From Nipponacmea schrenckii (taxonomy: Eukaryota > Mollusca > Gastropoda > Lottiidae), in assembly GCA_030562195.1 (NCBI GenBank), contig CM060202.1:24104317-24168316 (forward strand): 64,000 bases of DNA, given 5' to 3'. This document shows positions 54,801 through 64,000 of the stretch, in pieces. The notes under the pieces are model-generated. The model saw nothing but the letters and a program-made list of their open reading frames with translations, did no database searches and was not told where the DNA came from. The translations under genes were made by a program, and so were the position numbers. Each line of letters opens with the position of its first letter. The first letter of the stretch is position 1.

Positions 54801-57800
54801 TTACTATACAACTATTAATACATGGTAATAAACAGACCATGTTTACTCTTATTGAAACACCTGATGATACTTCTCTTTAGAGGAGTCAGTCTACTACTAT
54901 ACAACTATTAATACATGGTAATAAACAGACCATATTTACTCTTATTGAAACACCTGATGATACTTCTCTTTAGAGGAGTCAGTCTACTACTATACAACTA
55001 TTAATACATGGTAATAAACAGACCATATTTACTCTTATTGAAACACCTGATGATACTTCTCTTTAGAGGAGTCAGTCCACTACTATACAACTATTAATAC
55101 ATGGTAATAAACAGACCATATTTACTCTTATTGAAACACCTGATGGTACTTCTCTTTAGAGGAGTCAGTCTACTACTATACAACTATTAATACATGGTAA
55201 TAAACAGACCATATTTACTCTTATTGAAACACCTGATGATACTTCTCTTTAGAGCAGTCAGTCCACTACTATACAACTATTAATACATGGTAATAAACAG
55301 ACCATGTTTACTCTTATTGAAACACCTGATGATACTTCTCTTTAGAGCAGTCAGTCTACTACTATACAACTATTAATACATGGTAATAAACAGACCATGT
55401 TTACTCTTATTGAAACACCTGATGATACTTCTCTTTAGAGCAGTCAGTCCACTACTATACAACTATTAATACATGGTAATAAACAGACCATGTTTACTCT
55501 TATTGAAACACCTGATGATACTTCTCTTTAGAGGAGTCAGTCCACTACTATACAACTATTAATATATGTTAATAAACAGACCATATTTACTCTTATTGAA
55601 ACACCTGATGGTACTTCTCTTTAGAGCAGTCAGTCTACTACTATACAACTATTAATACATGGTGATAAACAGACCATATTTACTCTTATTGAAACACCTG
55701 ATGATACTTCTCTTTAGAGCAGTCAGTCCACTACTATACAACTATTAATACATGGTAATAAACAGACCATGTTTACTCTTATTGAAACACCTGATGATAC
55801 TTCTCTTTAGAGCAGTCAGTTCACTACTATACAACTATTAATACATGGTAATAAACAGACCATGTTTACTCTTATTGAAACACCTGATGATACTTCTCTT
55901 TAGAGCAGTCAGTTCACTACTATACAACTATTAATACATGGTAATAAACAGACCATGTTTACTCTTATTGAAACACCTGATGGTACTTCTCTTTAGAGGA
56001 GTCAGTCTACTATTATACAACTATTAATACATGGTAATAAACAGACCATGTTTACTCTTATTGAAACACCTGATGGTACTTCTCTTTAGAGCAGTCAGTC
56101 TACTACTATACAACTATTAATACATGGTAATAAACAGACCATGTTTACTCTTATTGAAACACCTGATGGTACTTCTCTTTAGAGGAGTCAGTCTATTACT
56201 ATACAACTATTAATACATGGTAATAAACAGACCATATTTACTCTTATTGAAACACCTGATGATACTTCTCTTTAGAGGAGTCAGTCTACTACTATACACT
56301 ATTATTACATGGTAATAAACAGACCATATTTACTCTTATTGAAACACCTGGTAATACTTCTCTTTAGAGGAGTCAGTCCACTACTATACAACTATTAATA
56401 CATGGTAATAAACAGACCATGTTTACTCTTATTGAAACACCTGATGATACTTCTCTTTAGAGCAGTCAGTCTACTACTATACAACTATTAATACATGGTG
56501 ATAAACAGACCATGTTTACTCTTATTGAAACACCTGATGATACTTCTCTTTAGAGGAGTCAGTTCACTACTATACAACTATTAATACATGGTAATAAACA
56601 GACCATGTTTACTCTTATTGAAACACCTGATGATACTTCTCTTTAGAGAGTCAGTCACTACTATACAACTATTAATACATGGTAATAAACAGACCATTTT
56701 ACTCTTATTGAAACACCTGATGATACTTCTCTTTAGAGGAGTCAGTCTACTACTATACAACTATTAATACATGTTAATAAACAGATCATGTTTACTCTTA
56801 TTGAAACACCTGATGATACTTCTCTTTAGAGCAGTCAGTCCACTACTATACAACTATTAATACATGGTAATAAACAGACCATATTTACTCTTATTGAAAC
56901 ACCTGATGGTACTTCTCTTTAGAGGAGTCAGTCCACTACTATACAACTATTAATACATGGTAATAAACAGACCATATTTACTCTTATTGAAACACCTGAT
57001 GATACTTCTCTTTAGAGGAGTCAGTCTACTACTATACAACTATTAATACATGGTAATAAACAGACCATATTTACTCTTATTGAAACACCTGATGATACTT
57101 CTCTTTAGAGGAGTCAGTCTACTACTATACAACTATTAATACATGGTAATAAACAGACCATATTTACTCTTATTAAAACACCTGATGATACTTCTCTTTG
57201 GAGTAGTCAGTCCACTTTTACTCTCAAATTAACCATTTTTGGACGTGCTATTTGATTGACGGAATTATCTTGCTTGTAGGCAATTTTATTATATACATAA
57301 CATGGAATTTATACGCAATTTTTAGCAAAATTAAAAATCTTCAGAAATAACACAATTATGTTATTTTTAAATAAAATGGTTACCCTGCAATTCTTTAGAT
57401 TTACATTAACGAAACGTGTTATTTTAAGTTGAATAACTTCTCCTGAGAGTAAAGATATTATATTTACCGTCATAATATTTTGTGAACTGTAGTCGTTGAT
57501 AACAAGGGAGATAATCTATAGTCAGACATGTAAAGCTTCCACCATTATGGTCTACAGTCACGTTAATTTGAGACAAAGTTGGATCTACGTCAGTCATTCT
57601 CATTCCATTTTTATACCAAACTGTGTACATGGACAGTTGATAATCTCCTATACTAGTTGAAACACTGGGACATTCAAGTTGTATGATTGCAGTATAGTTA
57701 TCTTCTGGTTTTAAAACAGGATTTAGTCGAGATCGTCTTATAATTTTGGGTTGACCTGATATAAAACGATAACATAGAAAAAAGAAAGATTTATTGATTT

Positions 57801-60800
57801 TAAAAATAAAAAGAAAGAAGAATCCAGATAGGTGTACCATCCACCTCTTTTATTTAAGTGAACTACAGTGATACATAATTCTATACATAAAATCTCTGTA
57901 TTTATAAGATCTTATTATTATATGGCTTCAACCACTTACAAAAATAAAAAATACTCATACATTCAAATTAACTCACCGGCACTTTGCAAAACTCTATATC
58001 CTATATCTTGTGAATAATAATAATAATCTATCCAATATACTCCAGCATCTTCTTTTTGTAGTTTTGTTTTTATCACCACGAAGGTATCATTAGTCATGAA
58101 AATTTCTGTCAGATTACAAGCCAGACCTGTTGGATTACCATTTCTATAAATTACATATTCTATCGTAGAATCCATCTTATTTTTAAACTTAATATAGAAA
58201 TCCTTTCTCAGATCTTTAATCTGAATTTCATATAGTACGATTCTCTTTCCATCTCGTCCAATGTAAAAAAATGTATAAAGCTCGTATTCGAAGTCATCAA
58301 CTGAAAATATAAACTGCAGTCTCTTTCTAAGTCGACCCGCAATTATTTCTGTATTGTTGCACTCCTCGCTTTCAACTGAAAATAAATTACAGAGAATTAG
58401 AAAAGAAATCAAATAATGATCACGTTTTACGTCAACTTTCTCTTCACCAGATTGGGCTGATATAGAGGGTGACGTCATTCAGTGTTCAATGAGGGGAATG
58501 TAGACAGGACAACAGTGCTGAAACTACATCCTCTCATTCCTTTTCGATGAACAGCACTTAGCAACACTATATATAGAATATTACTAAACAATCAAATACC
58601 TGCATTACAATCGAGTTTTCTTTATATAAATCAACAATTATTAAAAATACTTCCATAAAAAATGACTTTAAAGGAAAACTACCTTTAAGAAGGAACATTA
58701 AGCTAAAAGTCTCAAATTAAGAAAATACGATAATATATTTATCAGATCGACTTAACCAGTTTCATAAAAGAATCTCTATATAACATAATATATCTATTAG
58801 ACTAAGAAATTATTGAAAAACACTTCTAACTTAAACTTGGTCAATAAGAGTATATATTCATCAGTAAGACTTACCTGGTATCATGACTAAAGAATAGAAT
58901 CTCTATATAACATGATATATCTATTAAACTAAGAAATTATATGAAAAACACTTCTAACTTAAACTTGGTCAATAAGAGTATATATTCATCAGGAAGACTT
59001 ACCTGGTATCATGACTAAAGAATAGAATCTCTATATAACATGATATATCTATTAAACTAAGTAATTATTGAAAAACACTTCTAACTTAAACTTGGTCAAT
59101 ACGAGTATATATTCATCAGTTAGACTTACAAGGTATCATGACTAAAGAATAGAATCTCTATATAACAATATATATCTATTAAACTAAGTTAGTATTGAAA
59201 AACACTTCTAATTTAAACTTGGTCAATAAGAGTATATATTCATCAGTTAGACTTACCAAGTGACTAAAGAATAGAATCTCCATATAACACAATATAATAT
59301 TAAATTAACTAATCAATAAAAATGCTTCTTTAAAAAGTTTCAAAATTATTAAGTTTAATGGATTATTACTTAGTTCTATAGATTTATTGGGTTATTAAGG
59401 TTTTCTGTTATACAAGTTTGACACTTGTTAATTATTTCCTCATAGTACATGCTCTTCAACACAATATATTTTCATCCTAAAAATCCAGCCTTTAAATCCA
59501 TGTGTATCCATAATTATCCGTGTTTGAAAAATCATAATGACTTAAGAAATTACGAACGTCCCGCCATATTGGAAAATATATAGTTATCCTTCCCGTCGTG
59601 CAATAGCGGTCATCTATATAAACAGACTACAACGCATTTTTCAATTGTAGACTTTGTCAACAGGACACACAATTTTCAGACTGACTGGAGACCAGTCGCG
59701 TACAGCACGGAAAAAAAATGAAAAGTGAAATTTTTTGTTTGAGGCATATTTCAAGGTATTTTGCGATTTTCTCAGAGCTTGAATATTTCTGAGGACTGTT
59801 TAAATGTAACAAAGGCCCAAAACGACCCCTAAAAATCAAGCCTGGGCCCCTTTAACTATGGTTTTATGCTTTTACATTATTTTATAGCTAGATAGACACT
59901 CATTCTGAAACTGATATTCATTGACTTTAATATTTCCTTGAATAAAACACTATAATCGTATTACAATGTGGACAACACCTTGTAGTTTGCTATTAGAGAA
60001 ATATGCACGGGACAGTAGCGGACGATTCAATCCGGACGACTAGAGGCTATATCCATATAATCCCCCAACCTTCCACACTGACATAACGACAAAATGATTC
60101 AATGCAAAAACCTCTAAGAATAAACATATAGGGCCGTAAGAATCTTTAAGAAAAACTAGTTGCTAAACAGAAAATGGGCCATTTCATTAAGTATGATTCG
60201 GAATGTCGTAGGCGTCTTGTGAGTGTGTTAGGGAGGGTAAGGGGGTCTCCTAGAACATTTTGAAAATTAGAATTGATATGCGAGCATCTGAGGTCTTAAA
60301 GACAAGGTTTGATAGTCAAGATTTGATAGTCAAGGTTTGATAGTCAAGGTTTGATAGTCAAGGTTTAATAGTCAAGGTTTGATAGTCAAGGTTTGATAGT
60401 CAAGGTTTGATAGTCAAGGTTTGATAGTCAAGGTTTGATAGTCAAGGTTTGATAGTCAAGGTTTGATAGTCAAGGTTTGATAGTCAAGGTTTGATAGTCA
60501 AGTTCGACAACAAAATTAACTGAGAAGATCATTCTTGTGAATATATGAAGAGGTGTACAAAAATGATTAATCAACTTTAAGAGTGATACAACAGTCACAC
60601 ATATAAAAAGGTAATCAATGTACATAAAAATTCAAAAGCACTCGATTGCCGGAACTAAAATAAAATAGTTGTTTGTAATTCTAGGCAATTTCAAACAATA
60701 TTCCTGCTGACGTCGATTGTCCCTCAAGTAAAAAAAATAAAGATATTGACATGAAAATTGAAAAACATGGCTTTTTAAAGGATATTCCGTTTAAAGAAAG

Positions 60801-62344
60801 AAAGAAAATATTTTAGAAGCACACCAACTAAGGTTAAGAATAAAGGATTCCTTAAAGCATCTGGTCCTTGACCACGAGTTTTGATATTGATCTTTTCCGA
60901 ATCATGCATACCTGTTTTCAGCTGGGTCGACTGAAATTCTGAGGGTAGAAGACTCATTCAAGCTCATCGGATTTTCATATGCTAATAGAGATCGGAACCC
61001 ATAGCCACCATTTGCTGGAAGTAGCCAAGGTAATGGTGTCATGACTGTAAAGAACTAACAGTCTTAATGTGCCATGGAACCCCAATGTCGCGAGGTTTAT
61101 TTGGGAGGATGGGAGGCAGATACGGGGGAATGAATAATGAAAAAAATAGACACACAATTGTTTGGATAAATCGGACTACCTATAACAAGAACATTACAAC
61201 TCAACTTCAGAGGACTGGATGATTGAGACTATTTTATAAGAACATACCACCACTGATAGCATCTTTTTTGCACCAGTCAAATTTTCAAAGATGTCTGTCG
61301 TTCCTGCAACTAAAACTAAGTGACTGTTGACATCTCTAATCGCAAATTCTGCTGCCATTACACACAGCACAGACGTCTGATTGGAAATTGAAAACTGATG
61401 CTTTCAGTGTCCTCAATACAAATAAAAACATCTTCCTGAATACTATAATACAATTTCAGTTAAATCTTCATCAATATATTATGTTGATTAACGGCGTATA
61501 AAATTAAAACCTGCCCTGTTGTATCTGACTCATAGATTATACTCTACCCGAGTTAGTCTCTCTTTTATATAGTAAACAATTATTGAATTCATTGATATTC
61601 TTAAAGGACATAGAGACCCTAGCTGGATAATATAAGAGAGTTATAGTCATTCTAAAACTGATGTTCATACGACTGTAATATTTCCTTGATAAATGAAATC
61701 AATTACATGGAGTTTTACGTCCTGCTCTTCTGCACCTAACGAAGACAGTGCAAGAAAGGAATTGCCTTTGACAGCGACATTAGCCAATTCTTTTTGCGAT
61801 TTCGAACTAAACATCACTCAGAGCCTCAGTTTATTGTTTCATCGAACGATTGGACGCCTTTTCCATGTCAGCCCCTCTGACTTGCATCACTGACAGGGAG
61901 AATACAGGGTGACAAATCTGAAAGTTCATCTCGACCATCTTGACCATCTCGACCTTTGCCGACCGTCAGTCACTATTGACTTGTATTGTTTTTTTTAAAA
62001 GCCAATTACGATTCTGTAAATCATTTTGATCGAACAGTAGGCCTAATCATTTAAAGCTAAGGACATAAAATCGCATCTTTTATGCTGGCGATCTTTACGG
62101 GTGTACAAAAAAAGTCGTCGACGTGAAAGAAAAGGATACTATTGTATATTAATCGGACGAATATATGTAACCACATCGTCGTAGTCAACAAGTTAAAAGG
62201 CTGCTTTTTGAGTTGTTTTTTTTAAATTGCCGTACTTGATCGAGAAAAAACGCTTGTTTGCCCCCCCCCCCCCCTTTTCCTGTAGTAGATTGTTACATTA
62301 CCTGTTGGTAGACAGCACATCAACATTACAATAATCCACAGCAT
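48643..62344 (-). CDS. Gene M1: complete long-tailed Ig-superfamily receptor
   Basis: Twelve exons on the minus strand: signal 62344-62302; V-like 58375-57977; C2-like 57755-57468; linker 53661-53599; I-set-like 53422-53135; stalk 52749-52696, 52314-52261 and 51942-51889; TM 51438-51313; juxtamembrane 51171-51130; tail 50862-50726; last 48831-48643. They sum to 1737 bp, exactly 578 codons plus TGA. Every junction is phase 1 except the last (phase 0). The predicted protein is a plasma-membrane receptor: short signal peptide, three Ig-like domains with several N-glycosylation sequons, an acidic Ser/Asn-rich stalk, one TM helix, and a ~120-residue tail with DYEEI, YLETI, TYDDLEF and GYTRL. YEEI fits Src-family SH2 binding. 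An immune or allorecognition role is inferred from architecture and clustering only. Confidence 0.8.
48955..49640. repeat. ACCTAC-type microsatellite in the M1 last intron
   Basis: Imperfect (ACACCTAC/ACATACAC)n, reverse complement of 27838-28130. A second short tract at 49830-49970 interrupts a duplicated LINE-relic segment (49699-49828 and 49981-50109). Confidence 0.9.
49655..50640 (-). pseudogene. LINE reverse-transcriptase C-terminus relic (copy 3)
   Basis: Same relic as at 27085, on the strand of M1 (PSTPNFMVYGELGRYPL, SIPNPWLQNIK, RTCNRHLPID). Its 3' end is duplicated around a microsatellite tract. It occupies the same intron as in gene P. Confidence 0.75.
50726..50862 (-). CDS. Gene M1 exon: cytoplasmic tail with YEEI
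   Basis: 137 bp, phase 1 in and phase 0 out. It reads DEADYEEIDDPVLDLNLDE, then SESETYLETIIVEM. The YEEIDDPVLDLNL core is unchanged from gene P, while the residues before and after it differ. Confidence 0.88.
51130..51171 (-). CDS. Gene M1 exon: 14-residue juxtamembrane
   Basis: 42 bp, phase 1-1, reading EKNGVAEESSPEE. It follows the TM exon, so it is cytoplasmic. Confidence 0.78.
51313..51438 (-). CDS. Gene M1 exon: transmembrane segment
   Basis: 126 bp, phase 1-1. SGNKTRKSVN, a hydrophobic run (IAVIMIAAIATVIVVAVIVV, then IIM), then DVMYNKYP. The Asp lies at the inner edge, not mid-membrane. Confidence 0.88.
51889..51942 (-). CDS. Gene M1 exon: 18-residue stalk repeat 3
   Basis: 54 bp, phase 1-1 (TTTTTCAG...GTTGGT). 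It reads DDKNDSENEVTEGNSSRK. The NSS sequon and acidic/polar make-up fit an extended extracellular stalk. Confidence 0.7.
52261..52314 (-). CDS. Gene M1 exon: 18-residue stalk repeat 2
   Basis: 54 bp, phase 1-1, nearly identical to 51889-51942 (one visible base change, giving SSGK-type instead of SSRK-type at the end). Confidence 0.7.
52696..52749 (-). CDS. Gene M1 exon: 18-residue stalk repeat 1
   Basis: 54 bp, phase 1-1, identical to 52261-52314. All three have intact splice sites, so use of 0-3 copies keeps the frame. Confidence 0.7.
53135..53422 (-). CDS. Gene M1 exon: I-set-like Ig domain
   Basis: 288 bp, phase 1-1. LKVKCSAKCHPNCDVVWGK, then HEGVYVCVVINIHGE. Canonical Cys/Trp/Cys. This is the most diverged member of the class in the window. 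Confidence 0.88.
53599..53661 (-). CDS. Gene M1 exon: 21-residue linker
   Basis: 63 bp, phase 1-1, reading (V)LNIKECNNVFESETF. It joins the C2-like and I-set-like domains. Confidence 0.75.
53662..54505 (-). other. Gene M1 intron, non-repetitive part
   Basis: AT-rich intron, no exon recognised. A ~490-bp block resembles the untranslated-type repeat of 7950-9330 (TTGAAAATTG/ACAGAGCTGTTT). Confidence 0.4.
54510..57215. repeat. 92-bp satellite in the M1 intron
   Basis: About 29 head-to-tail units of 92 bp (GAGCAGTCAGTCTACTACTA, TACAACTATTAATACATGGT, AATAAACAGACCATGTTTAC, TCTTATTGAAACACCTGATG). Units differ by only a few bases, indicating recent homogenisation. No match elsewhere in the window. 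Confidence 0.95.
57468..57755 (-). CDS. Gene M1 exon: C2-like Ig domain
   Basis: 288 bp, phase 1-1. GQPKIIRRSRL, IQLECPS, VWYKNGMRM, FTCLTIDYLPCY, with sequons NYT and NVT. Confidence 0.87.
57977..58375 (-). CDS. Gene M1 exon: V-like Ig domain
   Basis: 399 bp, phase 1-1 (TTATTTTCAG...GTGAGT). It starts VESEECNNTEI. A V-set-like body follows, with LRKRLQFIFSV in the B-strand place, sequon ACNLTE, and LQKEDAGVYWIDYYY in the F-strand place. Both disulphide positions seem replaced (Phe/Ile), while DAGVYW keeps the pattern of the fold. It is the only V-like exon in the window. Confidence 0.75.
58376..58730 (-). other. Gene M1 first intron, 3' part
   Basis: Intron before the V-like exon. An in-frame Met upstream (58478) lies in intron sequence and is not needed, because a signal-peptide exon exists at 62302. 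Confidence 0.5.
58735..59300. repeat. ~127-bp tandem repeat in the M1 first intron
   Basis: About 4.5 units with AACACTTCTAACTTAAACTT, AGAGTATATATTCATCAG and ATGACTAAAGAATAGAATCT. Each contains a donor-like ACCAG/GTAAGTC on the minus strand, but no consistent exon. Confidence 0.85.
59301..60300. other. Gene M1 first intron, no feature recognised
   Basis: Unremarkable AT-rich sequence. Short open frames lack splice or codon support. Confidence 0.4.
60303..60505. repeat. 14-bp minisatellite (TTTGATAGTCAAGG)
   Basis: About 14 nearly perfect units. Confidence 0.95.
61248..61376 (-). CDS. Candidate orphan exon of unknown protein
   Basis: 129 bp, phase 0-0, bounded on the minus strand by a pyrimidine-rich acceptor (TTTCCAATCAG) and a GTATGT donor. 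It reads TSVLCVMAAEFAIRDVNSHL, then LVAGTTDIFENLTGAKKM. Its regular hydrophobic pattern and balanced composition look like real protein, unlike the flanks. It does not fit M1 splicing (phase 1), so it would belong to another gene or be a captured fragment. The family is not recognised. Confidence 0.35.
61504..61950 (+). repeat. Dispersed repeat, copy C
   Basis: Direct match of 45555-46015 and inverted match of 12075-12310. An in-frame Met stretch on the minus strand (from 61815) is closed by stops in both other copies, so it is not taken as coding. Confidence 0.8.
62302..62344 (-). CDS. Gene M1 exon 1: signal peptide
   Basis: The start codon at 62344-62342 opens MLWIIVMLMCCLPT, a short strongly hydrophobic signal sequence, followed by a GTAATG donor. 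It ends in phase 1 and joins the V-like exon as ...LPT-VESEEC. The start context is TATAAAATG. Confidence 0.75.
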
Positions 62345-62429
62345 TTTATATCAGTTTCAGATAAGTTAAAACAAACAAAAAACCCTCAGAAACAATCACA
62401 GGTAGAGTAAGGTTATTCTTCAAAGTCCA

Positions 62430-62443
62430 CGCTTTTAAAAGGC
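62430..62443 (-). promoter_or_regulatory. Possible TATA-like box of gene M1
   Basis: On the minus strand, CCTTTTAAAAGC lies about 90 bp upstream of the M1 start codon. This is a weak call: the region is AT-rich and no transcript start is known. Confidence 0.2.
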
Positions 62444-62636
62444 AATAAATTCTAGTTTCGATTTCCTTCGGCTCACTTATAGCTATCTGGATAATCGAGA
62501 CGGTAGATGTCTCCAAGTAATGAATAGAAAGTCTTATTTTTATTGAAAGGGGGTTGAAATGTATGGGAGACTAGCTTGAATTGGGTGGTTTTCTTAAAAT
62601 GCCCTCCTTTATTTCGAACATCCCTTGTATTGAGTA

Positions 62637-62757
62637 AACTACAAACTTCATCTTATACATCTTCACAATGTCAAGCTATTACAAACTTCATCTTATACAT
62701 CTTCACAATGTCAAGCTATTACAAACTTCATCTTATACATCTTCACAATATCAAGCT
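62637..62757. repeat. 48-bp repeat, 2.5 copies
   Basis: TACAAACTTCATCTTATACA plus TCTTCACAATGTCAAGCTAT, repeated head to tail. Confidence 0.9.
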
Positions 62758-62789
62758 ACATGTATATCTGATTTGCATTTTCCAACTGT

Positions 62790-62920
62790 CGAGGGATCTT
62801 TAATGTACAAGCGGGGCCTCAGTTTATTGTCCCATCCGAACGACAAGACGCTTCATCACTAACAAGCGGAAACTGGGCTTAAAATCTGAAAATTCATCTC
62901 GACCTTTGCAGGGATTAAAC
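62790..62920 (+). repeat. Dispersed repeat, short copy D
   Basis: GGGGCCTCAGTTTATTGTCC, CATCCGAACGACAAGACGC and ATTCATCTCGACCTTTGCA resemble the core of copies A-C. Confidence 0.6.
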
Positions 62921-62934
62921 CCAGGATAATTATT

Positions 62935-62999
62935 CTATCTGTTTTTTATCTGTTTTGAATTCTTTTCATCTGTTTTGTTTTTGGTTTATCTGTTTTTTA
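62935..62999. repeat. Short ATCTGTTTT tract beside the gypsy relic
   Basis: Four to five imperfect TATCTGTTTT units, the same motif as the 36955-37670 array. Confidence 0.6.
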
Positions 63000-64000
63000 T
63001 TACGTATTTCGACTTTCAGTCTCTCTGCTTCCTCTGTCGAAATAGTGTTTCTGTCGTTCTTGTCGTTGATGTAATTCGTTGTTAGGATTAACGACTTTAG
63101 GTTTCAGTAGTTGATTGGTAGTTGGAAGTTTAGTTCGTAAAGTTCGACTTATCAATAATTGAGCTGGTGAGTAAGACATTCCTACTACTGGAGAGTTTCT
63201 ATATTCTAAAAGTGCTATATGAATGTCTTTTCCTTCTCGATCTGCTTTCTTCAGCATGCGTTTTAATGTCTGCACATAACGTTCACTCATACCATCTCGG
63301 ACTGTAGTACACTTAATACCCCATTCTTTAGCAAAAGTTTTAAATTCGAAACTGTCATAAGGCATATTATCATTTACGATTTCCTCAGGTATTCCGAAGC
63401 GTGCGAACATTGCTTTCATGTGTTTGATCACATTACCAGCTGCTTTGTCTTTCCTTAGGAATACCAATTCAGGATACTTTGAGTAGAAATCCACAACAAT
63501 AAGATAATCATAACCTTTGAATGTCAAAATGTCACTAGCTAATTTCTGCCAAGGTCTATCTGGTATTTTGTGTGGAATCAGTGGTTCTTTGGGTTTGCTG
63601 TTTCTGAATTCTAAACAAATAGAACATCTGCCAACAACATCTTCTATCTCGGATGACATTCCAGGAAAATACATAATTGATCTTGCACGATTCTTGGACT
63701 TTTCTGCTCCTACATGACTTTCATGTATTAATTTCAACATTTTTGGAATAATAGATGATGGAATGATAATACGATTGTTACGAAATAATAATCCTTCAGC
63801 TTCGTAGATTTCATCACGACAATGCCAATATGCTCTGGTGTTGAGTGGAGTACTGGATTTACAATCTGGCCACCCATCTTTATCAGTTGACGTAAGGATT
63901 GGAGTACTGGATCATTCTGTGTCTCAGTCTTGATATCTTGTACCTGAATAGCGATTACAGGAAAATCTTCTATCAAACTGTAAACCATTATTTCTACTTC
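63000..64000 (-). pseudogene. Ty3/gypsy integrase relic, continues beyond the window
   Basis: Integrase part of a Ty3/gypsy polyprotein. Seen in order from the window edge: LIEDFPVIAIQVQDI, a one-base shift near 63880, YWHCRDEIYEAEGLLFRN, the zinc-binding HESHVGAEKS...CSICLEF, the catalytic acids in LASDILTF, EIVNDN and GMSERYVQ, and a C-terminal region with ARTL/RSLRTKLPT-like spacing (SRTLRTKLPT). The stretch before the catalytic Glu is about eight residues shorter than usual. The frame closes near 63000. Protease, RT and RNase H would lie right of base 64000. Confidence 0.85.

Noticed and set aside
54510..57215. CRISPR-like regular array
   Set aside because: Units are contiguous 92-bp repeats without unique spacers, inside a eukaryotic intron.
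57963..58478. Met at 58478 as start of the V-like protein
   Set aside because: The stretch 58376-58478 is intron ending in TTATTTTCAG. A proper signal-peptide exon in the right phase exists at 62302-62344.
61667..61815. Met-initiated ~50-codon frame on the minus strand (MFSSKSQKELANV...)
   Set aside because: It is part of a dispersed repeat. The copies at 12230 and 45870 have stops in the same frame.

Overview
The window reads as genome sequence from a lophotrochozoan invertebrate, most likely a mollusc. It has intron-rich genes with GT/AG splice sites, AT-rich non-coding DNA, BEL/Pao and Ty3/gypsy LTR elements, LINE relics, and a non-autonomous element built like the bivalve 'pearl' family (tandem core plus an ACGG-type microsatellite). 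There is no bacterial-style gene organisation. Two runs of exactly 500 N (6910-7409, 47173-47672) are scaffold gaps of unknown true size.

Layout. 1-1780: 5' part of a decayed BEL/Pao element on the minus strand (gag, primer site, 235-bp LTR). 3010-6909: a ~180-bp satellite interrupted by a long-TIR foldback element (4380-6602). 7410-10219: diverged ~640-bp tandem repeats. 10220-28427: plus-strand Ig-receptor gene P, with a 6.2-kb antisense BEL/Pao element (13565-19781) in one intron and a 3.46-kb tandem duplication of its membrane/tail exons. 28428-38490: 3' flanks and the centre of a large inverted duplication, with LINE ORF1 and RT relics and a BEL integrase relic. 38493-46998: minus-strand gene M2. 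48643-62344: minus-strand gene M1, complete. 63000-64000: start of a Ty3/gypsy relic that runs out of the window.

Main content. The host genes are a small cluster of single-pass Ig-superfamily receptors. M1 can be assembled from signal peptide to stop: 12 exons, 1737 bp, 578 codons plus stop. Its order is signal peptide, V-like domain, C2-like domain, 21-residue linker, I-set-like domain, three copies of an 18-residue stalk exon, TM segment, 14-residue juxtamembrane exon, and a tail carrying YEEI, YDDL and YTRL. All junctions are phase 1 except the last (phase 0), so exons can be gained or lost without breaking the frame. Gene P has two linker/Ig sets and the same long tail. Gene M2 has the same ectodomain modules, but a deletion joins the start of its tail exon to old 3' sequence. 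That leaves a 19-residue tail without YEEI or YDDL. Long- and short-tailed receptors in one cluster resemble the paired activating/inhibitory arrangement of vertebrate immunoreceptors and the Hydractinia Alr complex. This is inference from architecture; no ligand or function can be read here.

The introns carry locus-specific minisatellites that recur at matching positions in all copies (14-bp GATCACTGGTACAG-type, 64-bp TATA-rich, 6-bp GTAGGT, 92-bp, 91-bp, 20-bp). They are plausible substrates for the unequal exchange that shaped the cluster. Part of gene P (about 24380-25870) is so noisy compared with its otherwise near-identical copy that it is probably uncorrected read error.
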